The translations under genes were made by a program, and so were the position numbers. Shown in pieces: positions 7,790-16,277 of a stretch of DNA of 64,000 nucleotides. Position 1 is the stretch's first letter. Each line of letters starts with the position of its first letter. The notes beneath the pieces were generated by a model that ran no database searches, was not told the DNA's origin, and was given only the letters and a program-made list of their open reading frames with translations. Where the stretch lies: NCBI RefSeq assembly GCF_000802185.1, contig NZ_KN676113.1, positions 434,001-498,000 of the forward strand. The letters run 5' to 3'. The stretch is from Belnapia sp. F-4-1 (GTDB lineage: Bacteria; Pseudomonadota; Alphaproteobacteria; Acetobacterales; Acetobacteraceae).

Positions 7790-8889
7790 TGCTGGAGGTA
7801 GCGGTGCGGCACCGCTTTCCCGGCTTCGCCCTGGAGGCGGAGTTCGGCTCGCCGGGGGCGGGGGTGACGGCGCTGTTCGGGCCGTCGGGCTGCGGGAAGT
7901 CGACCATCCTGGCGGCGGTCGCCGGGCTGCTCAGGCCGGAGGCGGGGCGGGTCGTCGCCGGGGGCGAGGTGCTGCTGGATACGGCGCGCGGGGTTTCCGT
8001 CGCTCCGGAGCGGAGGCGCTGCGGGGTGGTGTTCCAGGATGCGCGGCTGTTTCCGCATCTGAGCGTCGCGTCCAACCTGCGCTACGGGCTGCGGCGGGCG
8101 CCGCGCGGGGCCACGACGGATGCCGAAGGGCCGGGCTTCGGCGAGGTGGTGGAGTTGCTGGGGCTCGGCGGGCTGCTGGGGCGAAGGCCGCTGGGGCTCT
8201 CGGGCGGGGAGCGGCAGCGGGTGGCGCTGGGGCGGGCGCTGCTCGCCCGGCCGCGGCTGCTGCTGATGGACGAGCCGCTGGCGGCGCTCGATGCCGGGCG
8301 GCGGGCGGAGGTGCTGCCCTTCCTCGCCCGGCTGCGCGACGCGGCGGGGCTGCCGATCCTCTACGTCACCCATGCGCTGGACGAGGTGGATGCGCTGGCC
8401 GACCGGCTGGTGCTGCTGGAGGCGGGGCGCGTGCTCGCCGCCGGGACGGTGGAGGCGCTGGCGGCGCGGGCGGACCTCCCAGCGCTGGCCCGGCGGCGGG
8501 ATGCGGGGGCGGTGATCGGCTGCACCGTGCTGGCGCAGGATGCCGCGCGGGGGCTGACCCGGCTGGGCTTCGAGGGGGGCGAGCTGGTGGTGGCGCAGCG
8601 GCCGGGGCTGGCGGTGGGGACGCGGCTCCGGCTGCGGCTGCGGGCGCGGGACGTGGCCGTCGCCACCGAGGCGCCGCGGGGGATCTCCATGCACAACATC
8701 CTGCCAGCGCGGCTGGAGGCGGTGGTCACCGCCGGGGAGGCCGAGGCGATGCTGCGGCTCCGGGTCGGGCCGACGGCGCTGCTGGCGCGGGTGACGCGCG
8801 ACAGCGTCGGGCGGCTGGGCCTGGCGCCAGGGATGGCAGTCTTCGCCCTGGTGAAGTCGATCGCCTTCGACCATGCGGGGCCAGGGTGA
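7789..8889 (+). CDS. modC: Molybdate ABC transporter ATP-binding protein ModC
   Basis: 366 residues from the ATG inside the TGATG junction with modB. Seen: Walker A GPSGCGKST (31-39), Q-loop VVFQDARLFPHL, signature LSGGERQRVALGRALL, Walker B LLLMDEPLAALD, H-loop VTHALDE. The last 75 or so residues (ISMHNILPARLEAV ... MAVFALVKSIAFD) form the TOBE/Mop domain that binds molybdate and lets ModC sense it. It energises molybdate uptake from the cytoplasmic side. The next gene starts with a GTG overlapping the modC TGA. Confidence 0.95.
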   Translation: MLEVAVRHRFPGFALEAEFGSPGAGVTALFGPSGCGKSTILAAVAGLLRPEAGRVVAGGEVLLDTARGVSVAPERRRCGVVFQDARLFPHLSVASNLRYGLRRAPRGATTDAEGPGFGEVVELLGLGGLLGRRPLGLSGGERQRVALGRALLARPRLLLMDEPLAALDAGRRAEVLPFLARLRDAAGLPILYVTHALDEVDALADRLVLLEAGRVLAAGTVEALAARADLPALARRRDAGAVIGCTVLAQDAARGLTRLGFEGGELVVAQRPGLAVGTRLRLRLRARDVAVATEAPRGISMHNILPARLEAVVTAGEAEAMLRLRVGPTALLARVTRDSVGRLGLAPGMAVFALVKSIAFDHAGPG

Positions 8890-9815
8890 GCGGCGGGTGG
8901 CGGCTGGCGCCGGTGGCGGAAGCGCGGGCGCTGCTGCCGGCGGCGCCGGTGGCGGCGCGGCGCCTGCCGCTCGGGCACGCCATCGGGCATGTGCTGGCGG
9001 AGCCGGTGCGGGCGGCGGCTGCGGTGCCGGCGATGGCGGTGGCGGCGCGGGAGGGCTGGGCCGTCGAGTCCGCCGCGACCGAGGGGGCGGGGCCCTATGC
9101 GCCGGTGCTGCTGCCGGGACTGGCCTGGGTGGCGCCGGGCGAGCCGCTGCCGGCCGGGACGGATGCGGTGCTGCCGGCCTTCACCCGCGATGGTGATCTG
9201 GTACTGGAGGGGGTAGCGCCGGGCGAGGGCGTCCGCCCCGCCGGCGAGGATGCGGCGGCGGGGGCGGTGCTGCGGGCGGCAGGGCACCGGCTCGGGCCGC
9301 TCGACCTGGTGCTGGGGGCGGCGGGCGTGGCGGAGGTGGCGGTGCGGGTGCCGCGCGTCGCGCTGCACGGGGCGGACTGGCTCGCCGGGATGGTGCGGGC
9401 GGAAGGGGCCGAGCTGGTCGAGACGGGGGCCGAGCTGGTGCTGGCGGCAGGGCTGCGGGCGGAGCGGGTGCTCTTCCCGGGGATCGCGGCGCGGCCGGGA
9501 GATGGGGCCGGGGTCGGGATCATCGGCGGGGTGCCGGCGGTGCTGCTGCCGGGGGACCTGCCGGGAGCGCTGGCGGGATGGTGGCTGCTCGGGCGGCCGG
9601 CGGTCCGCGCGCTGGCGGGGCGCGGGCCGGTGGCGCGGCGGCGGATGGCCCTGGCGCGGAAGCTGGCCTCGCCGGTCGGCATCACCGAGGTGGTGATGCT
9701 GGGGGCGGCGGGCGAGGCGGTGACGGCGCTCGGCGCGGCGGTGGCGGTGCTGGTCGTGCCGCCGGGGCGGGAGGGGTATGAGGCAGGGGCCGAGGTGGAG
9801 GTGGAAGGGGTGTGA
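8886..9815 (+). CDS. Degenerate MoeA-like protein
   Basis: 309 residues from a GTG overlapping the modC stop. Parts follow MoeA (molybdopterin molybdenumtransferase): LPLGHAIGHVLAEPV at the start, PLPAGTDAVLPAF, then GVRPAGEDAAAGAVL and a final GGVPAVLLPGDLPGALAGWW, equivalent to the LPGNP loop. Key motifs are eroded: the SAMDGYAV loop is AAREGWAV, and STGDEL and the SGGTS motif are missing, shortening the MPT-binding domain. The frame is intact with strong third-position GC, so it looks expressed. It may be a regulator, partner or chaperone for the complete MoeA downstream; catalysis seems unlikely. Confidence 0.65.
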   Translation: MSGGWRLAPVAEARALLPAAPVAARRLPLGHAIGHVLAEPVRAAAAVPAMAVAAREGWAVESAATEGAGPYAPVLLPGLAWVAPGEPLPAGTDAVLPAFTRDGDLVLEGVAPGEGVRPAGEDAAAGAVLRAAGHRLGPLDLVLGAAGVAEVAVRVPRVALHGADWLAGMVRAEGAELVETGAELVLAAGLRAERVLFPGIAARPGDGAGVGIIGGVPAVLLPGDLPGALAGWWLLGRPAVRALAGRGPVARRRMALARKLASPVGITEVVMLGAAGEAVTALGAAVAVLVVPPGREGYEAGAEVEVEGV

Positions 9816-9872
9816 CCGGTGGCCCGGTTGGCCAACTGCCCCTGCCTTTCGCCGCCTGCTAGACCTCGCGCC

Positions 9873-11828
9873 ATGTCCCTTCTCGACCGCATCCGCCGCG
9901 CCGCCCGGCAGGAGCAATTCCTCGACGTCATCACGGCCGAGGACGCGACCGCCCGGTTCCGGGCAGCGCTCGACCTCGCGCCCCTGCCGGCGGAGGAGGT
10001 GGCGCTGGCGCAGGCGCTTGGGCGGGTGACGGCGCGGCCGGTGGCGGCGGCGGCCGATGCGCCGCCCTTCGACCGGGCCTCGATGGACGGCTTCGCGGTC
10101 CGGGCGGCGGATACGCTCGGGGCGAGCGAGGCGGCGCCGCGGCGGCTCCTGCTCAATGCCGAGTTGCTGGCCTGCGGGGTGGCGCCGGCGATCGAGGTGG
10201 CGCCGGGCACGGCGACGGCGATCGCCACCGGCGGCGTCATCCCGCGCGGGGCGGATGCCGTCGTCATGGTCGAGAGCACCGAGGCGGAGGACGGGCCGGA
10301 GGGCCCGGTGGTGCTCGTCCGCCGGCCGGTGGCGGCGGGGCAGGCGGTGGCCTATGCGGGCAGCGACATCGCCCGCGGCGAGACGGTGCTGCGGGCCGGC
10401 ACGGCGGTCACCAGCCGGGAGATCGGGATGCTGGCGGCGGCGGGGCTCGCACGGGTGCCGGTGGTGCGGCGGCCACGGGTGGCGGTGCTCTCGACGGGCG
10501 ATGAGCTGGTGGCGCCGGGCGAGGCGCTGCCGCCGGGCGGCATCTACGACAGCAATGCGGCGGTCCTCTCGGCGGCGGTGGCGGAGAATGGCGGCGAGGC
10601 GGTGCCGCTCGGCATCTTCCGCGACGACGAGCCAGAGCTGGAGGCGGCGCTGCGGCGGGCACTCGACCTTGCCGACATGGTGGTGATGTCGGGCGGCACC
10701 TCGAAGGGAGCGGGCGACGTGTCGCACCGCATCCTCGCGCGGCTGCCGGGGCCGGGCGTCCTCGTGCACGGGGTGGCGCTGAAGCCGGGCAAGCCGCTCT
10801 GCCTCGGCGCCGTCGGGCGCAAGCCGGTGGTGGTGTTGCCGGGCTTCCCGACCAGCGCGGTCTTCACCTTCCAGGAATTCGCGGTGCCGGTGATCCGGGC
10901 GATGGCGGGGCTGCCGCCCCGGGCCGAGGCGGCGGTGGAGGCGAGGCTGGCCGTCCGCATGCCGAGCGAGGCGGGGCGCGTCGAGTATGTGATGGCTTCG
11001 CTGGGGGAGGACCCCAAGGGGCGGCTGCTGGCCTGGCCGCTCGGCAAGGGCTCGGGCAGCGTCACCGCCTTCTCCCAGGCCGACGGGTTCTTCGCCATCC
11101 CGGCGGAGGAGCAGGCGGCGGCGGCGGGGACGGTGCAGCGGGTGCGGCTGATCGGGGGGGCGCATCCGCTGCCGGACCTCACCATCATCGGCAGCCATTG
11201 CACGGGGCTGGATGCGGTCCTCGACCTGCTTGCGGCGGAGGGGATCAGGGGGCGGAGCCTGGCGGTGGGCAGCCTCGGCGGGCTGGCGGCGGCGCGGCGG
11301 GGGGAATGCGACCTGGCGCCGGCGCATCTGCTGGACGCGGCGAGCGGCGACTACAACCAGCCCTTCCTTGCCGAGGGGCTCCGGCTGGTGCCGGGCTGGC
11401 GGCGGGTGCAGGGGGTGGTTCACCGCCCGGGGGATGCACGGTTCGAGGGGCTGGATGGGCGGGCGGCCGTCGAGCGGGGCGCGGCGGAGCCGGGGCTGTT
11501 GCTGGTCAACCGGAATGCGGGGTCGGGGACGCGGCTTCTGCTCGACGGGCTGCTCGGAGGAGCGAGGCCGGCGGGCTATGCCAACCAGCCGAAATCGCAC
11601 AACGCCGTCGCGGCGGCGGTGGCGCAGGGGCGGGCGGATTGGGGGGTCGCCATCCGCAGCGTCGCCGAGGCCTACGGGCTGGGCTTCGCGCCGCTGGCGG
11701 ACGAGCATTACGACTTCTTCCTGCCCGAGGCGCGGGCGGGGCGGGCGGCGGTTCGGGCCTTCCTCCGGGTGCTTGCCAGCGAGGAAGGCAAGGCGAGGCT
11801 CAGGGCGCTGGGGTTCGAGGCGGCGTGA
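9873..11828 (+). CDS. moeA: MoeA fused to a C-terminal PBP-like (molybdate-binding type) domain
   Basis: 651 residues from the ATG at 9873 (MSLLDRIRRAAR). Residues about 1-410 are a full MoeA, which inserts molybdenum into adenylylated molybdopterin: FDRASMDGFAVRAAD, GGVIPRGADAVVMVEST, VLSTGDEL, MSGGTSKGAGDV and VVLPGFPTSA. Residues about 425-651 form a PBP_like domain related to type-II periplasmic binding proteins: IIGSHCTGLDAVLDLL, LLLVNRNAGSGTRLLLDGLL, SHNAVAAAVAQGRADWG. There is no signal peptide, so the binding domain is cytoplasmic; presumably it binds molybdate or a cofactor intermediate. This fusion is known in other bacteria. It ends the mod operon. Confidence 0.88.
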   Translation: MSLLDRIRRAARQEQFLDVITAEDATARFRAALDLAPLPAEEVALAQALGRVTARPVAAAADAPPFDRASMDGFAVRAADTLGASEAAPRRLLLNAELLACGVAPAIEVAPGTATAIATGGVIPRGADAVVMVESTEAEDGPEGPVVLVRRPVAAGQAVAYAGSDIARGETVLRAGTAVTSREIGMLAAAGLARVPVVRRPRVAVLSTGDELVAPGEALPPGGIYDSNAAVLSAAVAENGGEAVPLGIFRDDEPELEAALRRALDLADMVVMSGGTSKGAGDVSHRILARLPGPGVLVHGVALKPGKPLCLGAVGRKPVVVLPGFPTSAVFTFQEFAVPVIRAMAGLPPRAEAAVEARLAVRMPSEAGRVEYVMASLGEDPKGRLLAWPLGKGSGSVTAFSQADGFFAIPAEEQAAAAGTVQRVRLIGGAHPLPDLTIIGSHCTGLDAVLDLLAAEGIRGRSLAVGSLGGLAAARRGECDLAPAHLLDAASGDYNQPFLAEGLRLVPGWRRVQGVVHRPGDARFEGLDGRAAVERGAAEPGLLLVNRNAGSGTRLLLDGLLGGARPAGYANQPKSHNAVAAAVAQGRADWGVAIRSVAEAYGLGFAPLADEHYDFFLPEARAGRAAVRAFLRVLASEEGKARLRALGFEAA

Positions 11829-11872
11829 AGCCCCGGCGTGAAGCCCCGGCGTGAATCCCTAGCGTGAATCCA
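11823..11872. repeat. Four tandem 13-bp units at the 3' end of moeA
   Basis: Units GCGTGAAGCCCCG (11823-11835 and 11836-11848), GCGTGAATCCCTA (11849-11861) and a partial GCGTGAATCCA (11862-11872). The first unit contains the moeA stop codon, so the repeat grew by slippage from the end of the gene into the intergenic region. Confidence 0.85.
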
Positions 11873-11957
11873 ATGTCATGCGGCCGGTGCGGATTGCGGG
11901 GTAACGGACAGGAATGGTCCGGCGAATAACCCGCCGGATCATGCATGAGAGGTGTCC

Positions 11958-13013
11958 ATGGCGCAGCCATCCCGCCCGTCGCGTTTCCCGCTGGGTTCCT
12001 TCGTCGTCATCGCGGCCGTGCTGGGCGGGGGCGCGGCGGCCTTCGCCTACACCGCCGGCTGGCTCTCGCCCGAGCGCCTGTCGCGCGAGCGGGTGCTGGC
12101 GGCGCTGAGCCCGCCGGGGGGGCCGGCGCCCGGCCACCGGCGCAACCACACCAAGGGCCTCTGCTTCACCGGCAGCTTCGAGGCGAACGGGGCGGGCGCC
12201 GCCCTCTCGCGCGCGCCGGTGCTGGCGGCGGGCCGCTACCCGGTGATCGGCCGGTTCAACCTCGCCTCGGCCGTGCTGGCGCAGCCGGACGGGCAGGCGC
12301 GGGTGCGCGGGCTGAGCCTCAGCATCGCCGGCCCGGACGGGTCGGAGTGGCGGACGGCCATGATCACCGCGCCGGTCTTCCCCGTCTCCAACGTGGAGGC
12401 CTTCTACGCCCTCCAGATGGCGGCGAAGAGCAAGGAGCCGGGGGCGATGGGGGCCTTCGCCGCGGCCCATCCCGAGATCGCCGCCTTCGGCCGCTGGGCG
12501 GGCAGCGCGCCCTGGACCGGCAGCTATGCGGAGGAGCGCTACAACGCGCTCAACGCCTTCCTCTTCACCGATGCCGAGGGGCACGACCATGCGGTGCGCT
12601 GGTCGGTGCGGCCGGAGGCCCGGCCGGTGCCGGTGCCGCACGAGCAGCTCGCGGCAAAGCCGCCGGATTTCCTCGACGGCGAGATCAAGGCGCGCATCGC
12701 CGCGGGGCCGGTGCGCTGGACGGTGACGGTGACGGAGGCCGGGCCGGAGGACCCGGTGGCCGACCCGAGCAAGGCCTGGCCGGAGGGGCGCCGCACCATC
12801 GAGGTCGGCACGCTGACCGCGGAGGCGGTGCAGGAGGAGCAGGACGGGCCGTGCCGCGACATCAACTACGACCCGACGGTGCTGCCGCCGGGGATGCGGA
12901 CCTCGGCGGACCCCTTCCCCGCCGCGCGGTCCTCCGCCTACGCCCTGTCCTACCAGCGCCGTGCCGCCGAGGCGGCCGCCTATCCCCACAGCGCGCCCGG
13001 AGGCCGCCCATGA
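11958..13013 (+). CDS. Catalase-like heme peroxidase (SrpA type)
   Basis: 351 residues; ATG at 11958 with GAGAGG five bases upstream (an in-frame GTG lies 6 bases earlier). An N-terminal membrane segment (FPLGSFVVIAAVLGGGAAAFAY) suggests export or anchoring on the periplasmic side. The body fits the catalase-related peroxidase family: NHTKGLCFTGSFEANGAG, RYPVIGRFNLAS, VRGLSLSIAGPDGSEWRTAM. This is much shorter than a true catalase (about 480 or more), as usual for SrpA-like peroxidases. It overlaps the cytochrome b561 gene by 4 bases; the pair is a recurrent module in which b561 probably supplies electrons. Confidence 0.85.
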   Translation: MAQPSRPSRFPLGSFVVIAAVLGGGAAAFAYTAGWLSPERLSRERVLAALSPPGGPAPGHRRNHTKGLCFTGSFEANGAGAALSRAPVLAAGRYPVIGRFNLASAVLAQPDGQARVRGLSLSIAGPDGSEWRTAMITAPVFPVSNVEAFYALQMAAKSKEPGAMGAFAAAHPEIAAFGRWAGSAPWTGSYAEERYNALNAFLFTDAEGHDHAVRWSVRPEARPVPVPHEQLAAKPPDFLDGEIKARIAAGPVRWTVTVTEAGPEDPVADPSKAWPEGRRTIEVGTLTAEAVQEEQDGPCRDINYDPTVLPPGMRTSADPFPAARSSAYALSYQRRAAEAAAYPHSAPGGRP

Positions 13014-13555
13014 CCGCCGCCCGCTTCAGCCCGATGCAGCGGCTGCTCCACTGGCTCATGGCAGCCTGCATCCTGGCGATGCTGTTCATCGGCGTCGGCA
13101 TGGTCTCGACCCTATCGACGCGCTACCTGACGCTCGTCTCCATCCACAAGCCGCTCGGCATCGCCATCCTGCTGCTGGCGCTGCTGCGGCTGGGGCTCAG
13201 GCTGCGGCGGGGCGCGCCGCCGCTGCCGGCCGAGCTGCCGGAGCCGATGCGGCTCGCGGCGCATCTCTCGCACGTCGTGCTGTATGGGCTGATGGTCGCC
13301 ATGCCGCTGCTGGGCTGGGCCATGCTCTCGGCCGAAGGCTACCCGGTGGTGCTGTGGGAGGGGATGCGGCTGCCGCCGATCCTGCCGCAGAGCCTCGAAA
13401 CCTATGCGCTGCTGCGGCAGGCGCATGGGCTGCTCGGCTATGCCTTCTTCGCGGTGATCCTCGCGCATCTCGGCGCCGCGCTGTTCCATGCGCTGGTGCG
13501 GCGCGACGGGGTGTTCGAGGCGATGGCGCCGGTGGCGGGCCGGGTGGAGGATTGA
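13010..13555 (+). CDS. Cytochrome b561 family membrane protein
   Basis: 181 residues, four predicted helices. Seen: an N-terminal RFSPMQRLLHWLMAACILAM helix with a candidate heme-ligand His, then LVSIHKPLGIAILLLALLRL, HLSHVVLYGLMVAMPLLGW and LLRQAHGLLGYAFFAVILAHLG, each with His residues placed as in bacterial b561 (two b hemes). It transfers electrons from the quinone pool to a periplasmic acceptor. Its ATG overlaps the stop of the peroxidase gene, supporting a functional pair. Confidence 0.9.
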   Translation: MTAARFSPMQRLLHWLMAACILAMLFIGVGMVSTLSTRYLTLVSIHKPLGIAILLLALLRLGLRLRRGAPPLPAELPEPMRLAAHLSHVVLYGLMVAMPLLGWAMLSAEGYPVVLWEGMRLPPILPQSLETYALLRQAHGLLGYAFFAVILAHLGAALFHALVRRDGVFEAMAPVAGRVED

Positions 13556-13561
13556 GGCTGG

Positions 13562-13589
13562 GCTTCCGCTCGGTGGCGCGAGCGGAGGC
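13562..13589 (+). terminator. Hairpin after the peroxidase/b561 pair
   Basis: GCTTCCGCTCG at 13562-13572 pairs with CGAGCGGAGGC at 13579-13589 (11 bp, one G-T wobble, six-base loop), just 6 bases after the cytochrome b561 stop. No T-run follows. A terminator role is inferred from position. Confidence 0.5.
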
Positions 13590-13884
13590 TGGCCTGGCCC
13601 GCCGCCTGGCGGACGGACGACCCGTACCGGGCGCTGCCGGCTGGGCGAGATCCTGTGAGTGTGCCCAGGGCGGGACGAGTGCGGCCATTCCGTTTCCGGC
13701 CGGACCCGGTCGTGACGCCGTGGCAGCGATCCCGGGCGTCGCTGACGCTTGAAAGCCGACCTCGATCCACCGTTACCGGCATCACGAAGCGCTCAGCCGC
13801 CGAAATGGCGCCTGCCGCCGGCAGACTGCATGTTGTTGGTTGTCGCCGAGCCCATCCCACCGGGCCAGGAGGCATAACCCGGCA
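13590..13884. other. Intergenic stretch ahead of the penicillin-binding protein
   Basis: About 295 bases without a credible gene. I see no tRNA or clear promoter. A strong AGGAGG lies at 13867-13872, 12 bases before the GTG chosen for the next gene. GC content starts to fall here relative to upstream sequence. Confidence 0.5.
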
Positions 13885-15678
13885 GTGCCCACGTCAACTG
13901 AAAGCACCCTGGACCGGAGGCAATTCCTCGCGCTGCTGGGCCTGGCGGCCGCGGCTCCGCACGATGCCAGGGCGCTGGAACTCATCGATGCCAACCAGCT
14001 GATCGCCGACAACCGCGAGGACGGGGTGCGGGTTCTCAGCGCGGAGGGTGAGTTCATTGGCGCGCGCGGAGCGTATTACGGTCCACCCGTCCCCTTCGCC
14101 CGGCTCCCCCAGCATCTGATCGGCGCGCTGGTGGCCAGTGAGGATCGCCGCTTCTACGAACACTGGGGGCTGGATCCGAGGGCGATGGCACGCGCGGTGT
14201 GGTCCACGCTCACGGGGCGCACCCAGGGCGGCAGCACGCTGACCCAGCAGACCATCAAGGAGATCTACCTCAAGGAACATAGCCCGATCGTACGGAAGCT
14301 GCTGGAAGAACCGGTGCTTGCGCCGATCCTGGAGCTCAACCTGAGCAAGGAGGACATCCTGTTCGTTTATTTCAACAGGGTCTTCTTTGGCGGCGGCGCG
14401 TATGGAATTGAAGCGGCCGCCCGGGTTTACTTCAACAAGTACGCGCGCAACCTCAGCATATTGGAGTCGGCCATGATGGTTGGGCTGCTCCCCGCACCCA
14501 ACCGGTTCAACCCCCATCGGAATTTCCAGCTGTCGCGCGACCGGGGCTTCCGGGTGATCGAGCAGATGGTTGACGCCGACTACCTCACCCGATCTGCCGC
14601 AGATCGTGCCAAGGCGCAAAACGTCACGATAGCGGCCCCGAAATCGGCATGGGGGGGATTCTACCCCCGAAGCACGCAGATCGGCTGGTTCGCCCGTTGG
14701 GCCGAGAACGAAGCCAATGCGAACTCCGCGCCATCCGCGCGACGCGGCACGAGAACCGTCACAACCACATTGGACCTGAAGATCCAGGCAGCCGCCGAGA
14801 GGCACCTGGAGCAAGCCCTTCGTCAACACGCCCGGGCACGGCAGATCGAGGAAGGCGCCGTGGTTGTCATGCGGTATGATGGCGCGGTGGTGGCCTTGGT
14901 CGGCGGGCGTGACTACAAGCAGAAGGAATGGGATCACGCCACCCAGGCCAGACGGCAGCCAGGTTCCGTAGCCAAGCTTTTCGTTTATCTCGCTGCACTG
15001 CAGGAAGGCAGCACGCCCGATACGAAGGTCAGCGATGCTGCCCTGACGCTCGGTGGACGCCCCGTCAGGAACTTCGACGACAGGTATCTCGGCGACATCT
15101 CGCTGGCCGCGGCCTTGGAGAAGTCTTCCAACACGGCTGCCGTTCGGCTTGCCATGCAGAACACCAGCGCAGTCAGAGAGCTCATCGAGGCGCTGAATGT
15201 GGGAAGCGATCCCAAAGGCGAGGCCGGCGACCTGGCGCTTGGGACCTATGAGGCGAGGCTGGTCGATCTCACGGCGGCTTTCGCCTGCGTGGCCAATTAC
15301 GGCAGGATGGTCGTGCCCTATGCAGTACAGCGGGTCCAGGATCCAGCAGGCGCCGAAACACTGGTGCGGGTGCGCCCGGCACGATCGGACGTCAGGCAGG
15401 CCATGGAGCCTCGGCATGCCGAGTTGATGCGGCAAATGCTTTCGGGTGTCGTGCAGCGGGGCACCGGGAGCGCCGCTGACCCGGGTTTCTGGGCGGCAGG
15501 GAAGACCGGAACAACGACCGCCAGCCGCGATGCTTGGTTCGTCGGTTTCACCGAACGGTACGTGGCGGGCGTGTGGCTGGGAAACAGCGACAGCAAACCG
15601 ATGGTCGGCGTGTCGGGTGGTGGCCTGCCTGCCCAGATATGGCGCTCGGTCATGATCGACGCTGCCAGAAGCGCCTGA
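13885..15678 (+). CDS. Class A penicillin-binding protein (transglycosylase/transpeptidase) with Tat-like signal
   Basis: 597 residues from a GTG at 13885; the frame is open back to a TTG at 13840 that lacks a ribosome site. Residues 10-30 (DRRQFLALLGLAAAAP) resemble a twin-arginine signal instead of the short cytoplasmic tail plus anchor usual for PBP1. Glycosyltransferase 51 motifs: EDRRFYEHWG (catalytic Glu about 86), GGSTLTQQTIKE, and GAYGIEAAARVYF. Transpeptidase motifs: SVAK (361-364), SSN (414-416), KTGT (540-543). It should polymerise and cross-link peptidoglycan outside the inner membrane. Codon usage and GC are lower than in neighbours, suggesting transfer. PBP1C-like extra domains are absent. 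Confidence 0.88.
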   Translation: MPTSTESTLDRRQFLALLGLAAAAPHDARALELIDANQLIADNREDGVRVLSAEGEFIGARGAYYGPPVPFARLPQHLIGALVASEDRRFYEHWGLDPRAMARAVWSTLTGRTQGGSTLTQQTIKEIYLKEHSPIVRKLLEEPVLAPILELNLSKEDILFVYFNRVFFGGGAYGIEAAARVYFNKYARNLSILESAMMVGLLPAPNRFNPHRNFQLSRDRGFRVIEQMVDADYLTRSAADRAKAQNVTIAAPKSAWGGFYPRSTQIGWFARWAENEANANSAPSARRGTRTVTTTLDLKIQAAAERHLEQALRQHARARQIEEGAVVVMRYDGAVVALVGGRDYKQKEWDHATQARRQPGSVAKLFVYLAALQEGSTPDTKVSDAALTLGGRPVRNFDDRYLGDISLAAALEKSSNTAAVRLAMQNTSAVRELIEALNVGSDPKGEAGDLALGTYEARLVDLTAAFACVANYGRMVVPYAVQRVQDPAGAETLVRVRPARSDVRQAMEPRHAELMRQMLSGVVQRGTGSAADPGFWAAGKTGTTTASRDAWFVGFTERYVAGVWLGNSDSKPMVGVSGGGLPAQIWRSVMIDAARSA

Positions 15679-15857
15679 ACACAGGACGTGTTCCGGCTCC
15701 TCGGCCGCTCGAATGGGACAGCGACCGAGGGCGCCATGCCCCAGGGCCGGCGGCTTCGCGCCCGCAACGGACATCAAATGGATTTGCTTGCGGTCGCACA
15801 AGCAGACAATGATCCGCCATCGCCGCTTTTCAGCGGACCGCAACGGGAGAAATCCAC

Positions 15858-16250
15858 ATGACCGGGCGTGATGCCGTTTTCCCCGCCGGCCGGCATGACC
15901 TCTACACGTCACAGGCCTACTCAGCAGCGATCAGGTCAGGTGACCTGCTGTTCGTGTCCGGCCAGGTCGGCAGCCGCGACGATGGCTCGCCTGAGCCGGA
16001 TTTCGCGGCCCAGGTCCGGCTGGCATTCGCCAATCTCAAGGCGACCCTCCAGGCGGGTGGCTGCGGGTTCGATGACATCGTTGACGTGACGACCTTCCAT
16101 ACCGATCCCGAGACTCAGTTCAGCACGGTCATGATGGTGAAGGGCGAGGTGTTCACGGAGGCGCCTTATCCGAACTGGACGGCGGTCGGCGTCAACTGGC
16201 TCGCGGGGTTCGACTTCGAGATCAAGGTCATCGCCCGCATTCCTGGTTGA
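15858..16250 (+). CDS. RidA family protein (YjgF/YER057c/UK114)
   Basis: 130 residues, the usual size. RidA proteins are cytoplasmic trimers that hydrolyse reactive enamine/imine intermediates; many relatives act in other small-molecule pathways. Seen: an N-terminal SAAIRSGDLLFVSGQVG, central FANLKATLQAGGCGFDDIVDVTTF, and PYPNWTAVGVNWLAGFDFEIKVIA. The canonical catalytic Arg before the last motif (R-x-x-x-x-V in RidA itself) appears replaced by PNWTAVGV, so this is a divergent subfamily rather than canonical RidA. It lies in the lower-GC patch with the SnoaL-like gene. Confidence 0.85.
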   Translation: MTGRDAVFPAGRHDLYTSQAYSAAIRSGDLLFVSGQVGSRDDGSPEPDFAAQVRLAFANLKATLQAGGCGFDDIVDVTTFHTDPETQFSTVMMVKGEVFTEAPYPNWTAVGVNWLAGFDFEIKVIARIPG

Positions 16251-16277
16251 TCGCCGGCAAGTTGGAGCTTCAGGGCG

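Noticed and set aside
8361-11708. A 1115-codon open frame on the minus strand across the moeA genes
   Set aside because: Antisense to modC and two MoeA genes with clear motifs; composition is Arg/Pro/His-rich without domains.
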